Shown piece after piece: positions 14,585 to 16,766 of a stretch of 16,766 nucleotides of DNA. The stretch comes from DATKDF01 sp035512795 (GTDB lineage Bacteria; Acidobacteriota; Vicinamibacteria; Vicinamibacterales; SCN-69-37). Position numbers and translations under genes: made by a program. Each line of letters begins with the position of its first letter. The stretch's first letter is position 1. The notes beneath the pieces are model-generated. The model had not been told where the DNA came from. It made no database searches and saw nothing but the letters and a program-made list of their open reading frames with translations. The stretch is from assembly GCA_035512795.1 (NCBI GenBank), contig DATKDF010000216.1:1-16766 (forward strand), given 5' to 3'.

Positions 14585-15316
14585 TCACCGTCGCGAGGCG
14601 ACCTGTCCGGCAAAAATCCGGTAGGCGCTGAAGGGACGGAGCGGGCGCAGCCACTCGATGGCCCGCTCGGCGGCGGCGCCGGCCTTCGTGTTGGCGACGA
14701 CGGGCGGCAGGGCGCCGTACAGCTCCGTCCGGAGGCGGGCGAACCCCTGCCGCTCGAGCGCCGGGAAGATCACCGACGGACGCATCAACGGAATGGAGGG
14801 CTCGCCGCTCCACGACATGCCCCGGGTGAACGTCACCTGCAGGTAGACGAGCGGGTTGAACGCGTTCGGCTCGCAGAATGCGATGCGGCCCTCGTCGCCG
14901 AGCACCGCGCGGGCGCCGGCGAACGTGTCATCGAAACCGCGAAGATGGTGCAGGAAGAAGAAGCCGACGACGGCGTCGAAGCGGCTCGAGACGAGGGTCG
15001 GAATGTCTTCGGCGCGGCCCGCAACCGCCGTCAACCGGTCGGCACCCGGCAGTTCTGCGCGCAGGCGCTCGATGAGATAGGGCGACAGATCGAGTGCGGT
15101 GACCTCGAAGCCCCGGTCGAGCAGCATCCGCGTGAAGCGGCCCATGCCGCAGCCGATCTCGAGCACGCGGGCGCCCGACCGCAGCCCAAGCGGGTCGATC
15201 GTCTTCGCGAAGTGTCGCCGGACACACGGGGTCTCGCCAAGCGCGATGCGCCCGGTCCGGCCGTCGCCGGTAAAGTACTCGCGCTGATACTGAATGGTTT
15301 CGGGCGTCGCTTTCAT
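14585..15316 (-). CDS. Class I SAM-dependent methyltransferase
   Basis: A 243-residue methyltransferase. The start at 15316 is fixed by overlap with the upstream gene: the ATG shares bases with its TGA. GGGAAC lies a few bases upstream. Motif I is V-L-E-I-G-C-G-M-G (51-59), the acidic end of strand 2 is D76 in T-A-L-D-L-S-P, and D114-A-V-V-G-F-F-F-L-H-H-L is the strand 4 region. It belongs to the Methyltransf_11/25 group. The C-terminal 100 residues have hydrophobic-aromatic stretches (N-P-L-V-Y-L-Q-V-T-F and P-S-V-I-F-P), as in family members that act on lipid-linked or quinone substrates. Given its translational coupling to a GT39-like membrane protein, a polyprenyl- or glycan-linked substrate is plausible, but this is inference. 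Confidence 0.88.
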   Translation of the reverse strand: MKATPETIQYQREYFTGDGRTGRIALGETPCVRRHFAKTIDPLGLRSGARVLEIGCGMGRFTRMLLDRGFEVTALDLSPYLIERLRAELPGADRLTAVAGRAEDIPTLVSSRFDAVVGFFFLHHLRGFDDTFAGARAVLGDEGRIAFCEPNAFNPLVYLQVTFTRGMSWSGEPSIPLMRPSVIFPALERQGFARLRTELYGALPPVVANTKAGAAAERAIEWLRPLRPFSAYRIFAGQVASRR

Positions 15317-16766
15317 CGTTGTTCCCTGAATCGGTACCACGTGCACGGTCCGACGTCTGCACCGCGATCGAATGTGGCGTCAACCAATGCCGCCAGGTCG
15401 ACGAGGACCAGCCGATCCTGTCGTCGTCGATCGACGCACACCTGCCGGATCCGGCCGTCGGCCAGCCGATCGGCAAGCCATGTTACTCCGGTTGCACCGA
15501 GCGAGGTGGTGGCCGGAATGTCGAACGGCGTGGCGTTGGGCACGCCGCTCGCCAGGTGCCAGAAGCCGGCCTCGAGACTCAGGATGAACACGGGTTGCCC
15601 GGCCGCCTCCCGGGCGATTCGGCCGGCGGCCTCCTCGAGGTCTGCCGCCGTGGCCGGCGCGATGAGGGGACCGCGAAAGTGCGTCAGCCGGGACGGCTCA
15701 CGACCCTCGCCGAGGAGCGCCCCGGCCGGGTGAAGCGCGACGACCAGTCCGATTGCGATGATCGCCAGGCTGGTGACGGTTGCGGCGCGACCGGTGCGCC
15801 GTCGCGCGGGCGTCGTCGAGATCGCCCTGGCCCGCGACGCCAACGCGGCCAGCGCGACCGCGTGCAGCGGCACCGCATGTGCCATGTGAAACCGATCCCA
15901 CCGCGGCAGGGCGGTCAGCGTGGCGAGCACGGCAAACAGGACGATGATCCAGGTGCGAGTGTCGAGCGAGCGCGCACGCACGGCCGCGAGGGCCAGAACG
16001 GCCAGCGGCAGGATCAGGACGACGCCGTGGAGCGCTGTGCCGAGACTCGGGCCCGAGATCGGTGCGGCGAGAGCCGCCAGCCAGCCGCGGAGGCTTTCAG
16101 CGAACGAGACGCCGCCGAGCGTCAGATACCCGCCCTTGCCCGCAAACCCGTAGTCCCAAAGAGCCGGCAACCCGCCGGACCAGGCGACTGGTACCAGCAC
16201 GAGGCCGGCGGCACCGGCGAAGCCGACGAGGACTGCTGACGCGCCCGCTCTGGACGCCGGCCGGCCTCCGGCGACCCATGCGAGCCCGACCGCAGCCAGC
16301 GCGAGCAGGCCGACGTTCTGCTTGGCGGCAACCGAGAGCCCGGCCAGCCCTCCAGCGACCAGCCAGCGCGGCGGCGAGCAACAGCGCCGTGGCCATCGGC
16401 GTGTAGGGCGGGTTGCCGTACGGCCGGCCCCAGACGAACGTCGCGGCCAGGACCGCCATGGCCCCGAGCGACGACGCGCCGGCCCGTCGCGCGAGGCACA
16501 TCGCCAGCACGGCCGTGACGGCGAAACAGGCGTTGGTCACGATCTTGACAGCTAGAATTTCGATACCGACCAGGTGACTGACGGCGAGCGTCACGTAGGC
16601 CGACAGCGGCGTCGTGCCGAGGAACACGTCGCGATACAGCACGTCACCGTGTCGAAGCCGGGCGATCACCTGGAGAAACCAGCTTTCGTCCACCAGGCCG
16701 AAGCCGTCGGTGACACTGCGCGCAAGCGCCAGCGCACAGACGACGACGCCGGCCGCCGTCGCGCGC
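15313..16766 (-). CDS. GT39/ArnT-like polytopic glycosyltransferase, partial, with a frameshift
   Basis: A single polytopic membrane gene read in two minus-strand frames. The 5' part (16766 down to about 16365) has no start in the window; the frame is open to the window edge, so the N-terminus is cut off. It holds a first helix followed by D-E-S-W-F, then H-G-D-V-L-Y-R-D-V-F-L-G-T-T-P-L, as in GT39/ArnT-like enzymes, where an Asp after helix 1 is catalytic. Near 16351 the frame shifts by one base; the other frame continues without a break (G-L-A-G-L-S-V-A-A-K-Q-N-V-G-L-L) through more helices to the stop at 15313. Together about 480 residues with many helices and a soluble C-terminal end. The members transfer sugars from polyprenyl-phosphate donors. 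The stop overlaps the methyltransferase ATG. Confidence 0.75.

Noticed and set aside
16351..16360. Programmed ribosomal frameshift in the GT39-like gene
   Set aside because: No slippery heptamer or strong downstream pseudoknot is evident; mutation or assembly error is simpler.

Overview
The window is high-GC (roughly two thirds G+C by eye), densely coded bacterial DNA with no rRNA, tRNA, CRISPR array or insertion sequence that I could see. The gene content points to Acidobacteriota, most likely a Vicinamibacteria-type soil or metagenomic genome. The pointers are a Hanks-type Ser/Thr kinase fused to PD40/TolB-like propeller repeats, a VWFA-related protein of the acidobacterial TIGR03436 type, a periplasmic PQQ dehydrogenase without cytochrome c, and a possible scrap of an ADOP/FtsX-type permease. 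This placement is inference from gene families, not from a marker gene.

Layout: (1) 1-171 holds a possible permease scrap and the upstream region of a secreted PQQ-dependent dehydrogenase (172-2172, +). (2) Convergent to it, on the minus strand, lie a two-domain lipoprotein with a 15-proline linker (2252-3271) and a transmembrane kinase with a propeller sensor domain (3454-6111). (3) Divergent from the kinase is a complete vapBC toxin-antitoxin pair (6253-6929, +); its promoter is overlapped by two palindromes and the mRNA appears leaderless. (4) On the minus strand are a secreted serine hydrolase of the beta-lactamase/DUF3471 type (7930-9945) and, 25 bp downstream, a polytopic ICMT/PEMT-like methyltransferase (7026-7904). 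(5) Just upstream of the hydrolase sits a decayed second vapBC locus (9969-10395) that has lost the antitoxin N-terminus, the middle of the toxin and the toxin C-terminus. (6) A small conserved protein (10466-10747), a VWFA-related secreted protein (10918-12702) and a PEGA-domain membrane protein (12834-13577) follow, all on the minus strand. (7) A divergent region (13578-13686) carries a typical MerR-type operator-promoter driving a merR-like regulator and a coupled thioredoxin-fold protein (13687-14477, +). (8) Convergent to these is a two-gene minus-strand unit: a GT39-like polytopic membrane protein that runs off the window and carries a frameshift, then a class I methyltransferase whose start codon overlaps its stop.

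How the genes relate: most neighbours are not an obvious single pathway. Coupled units visible from overlaps are vapB-vapC (ATGA), merR-thioredoxin-like (ATGA) and GT39-like-methyltransferase (ATGA on the minus strand). The hydrolase-methyltransferase pair is close enough to be an operon. No stretch over 300 bases lacks a gene or gene remnant. I do not see a convincing new multi-gene system. The items most worth a second look are the leaderless palindrome-controlled vapBC beside a decayed sister locus with related half-sites, the minimal MerR/thioredoxin-like metal-response unit without a transporter, and the frameshifted GT39-like gene.
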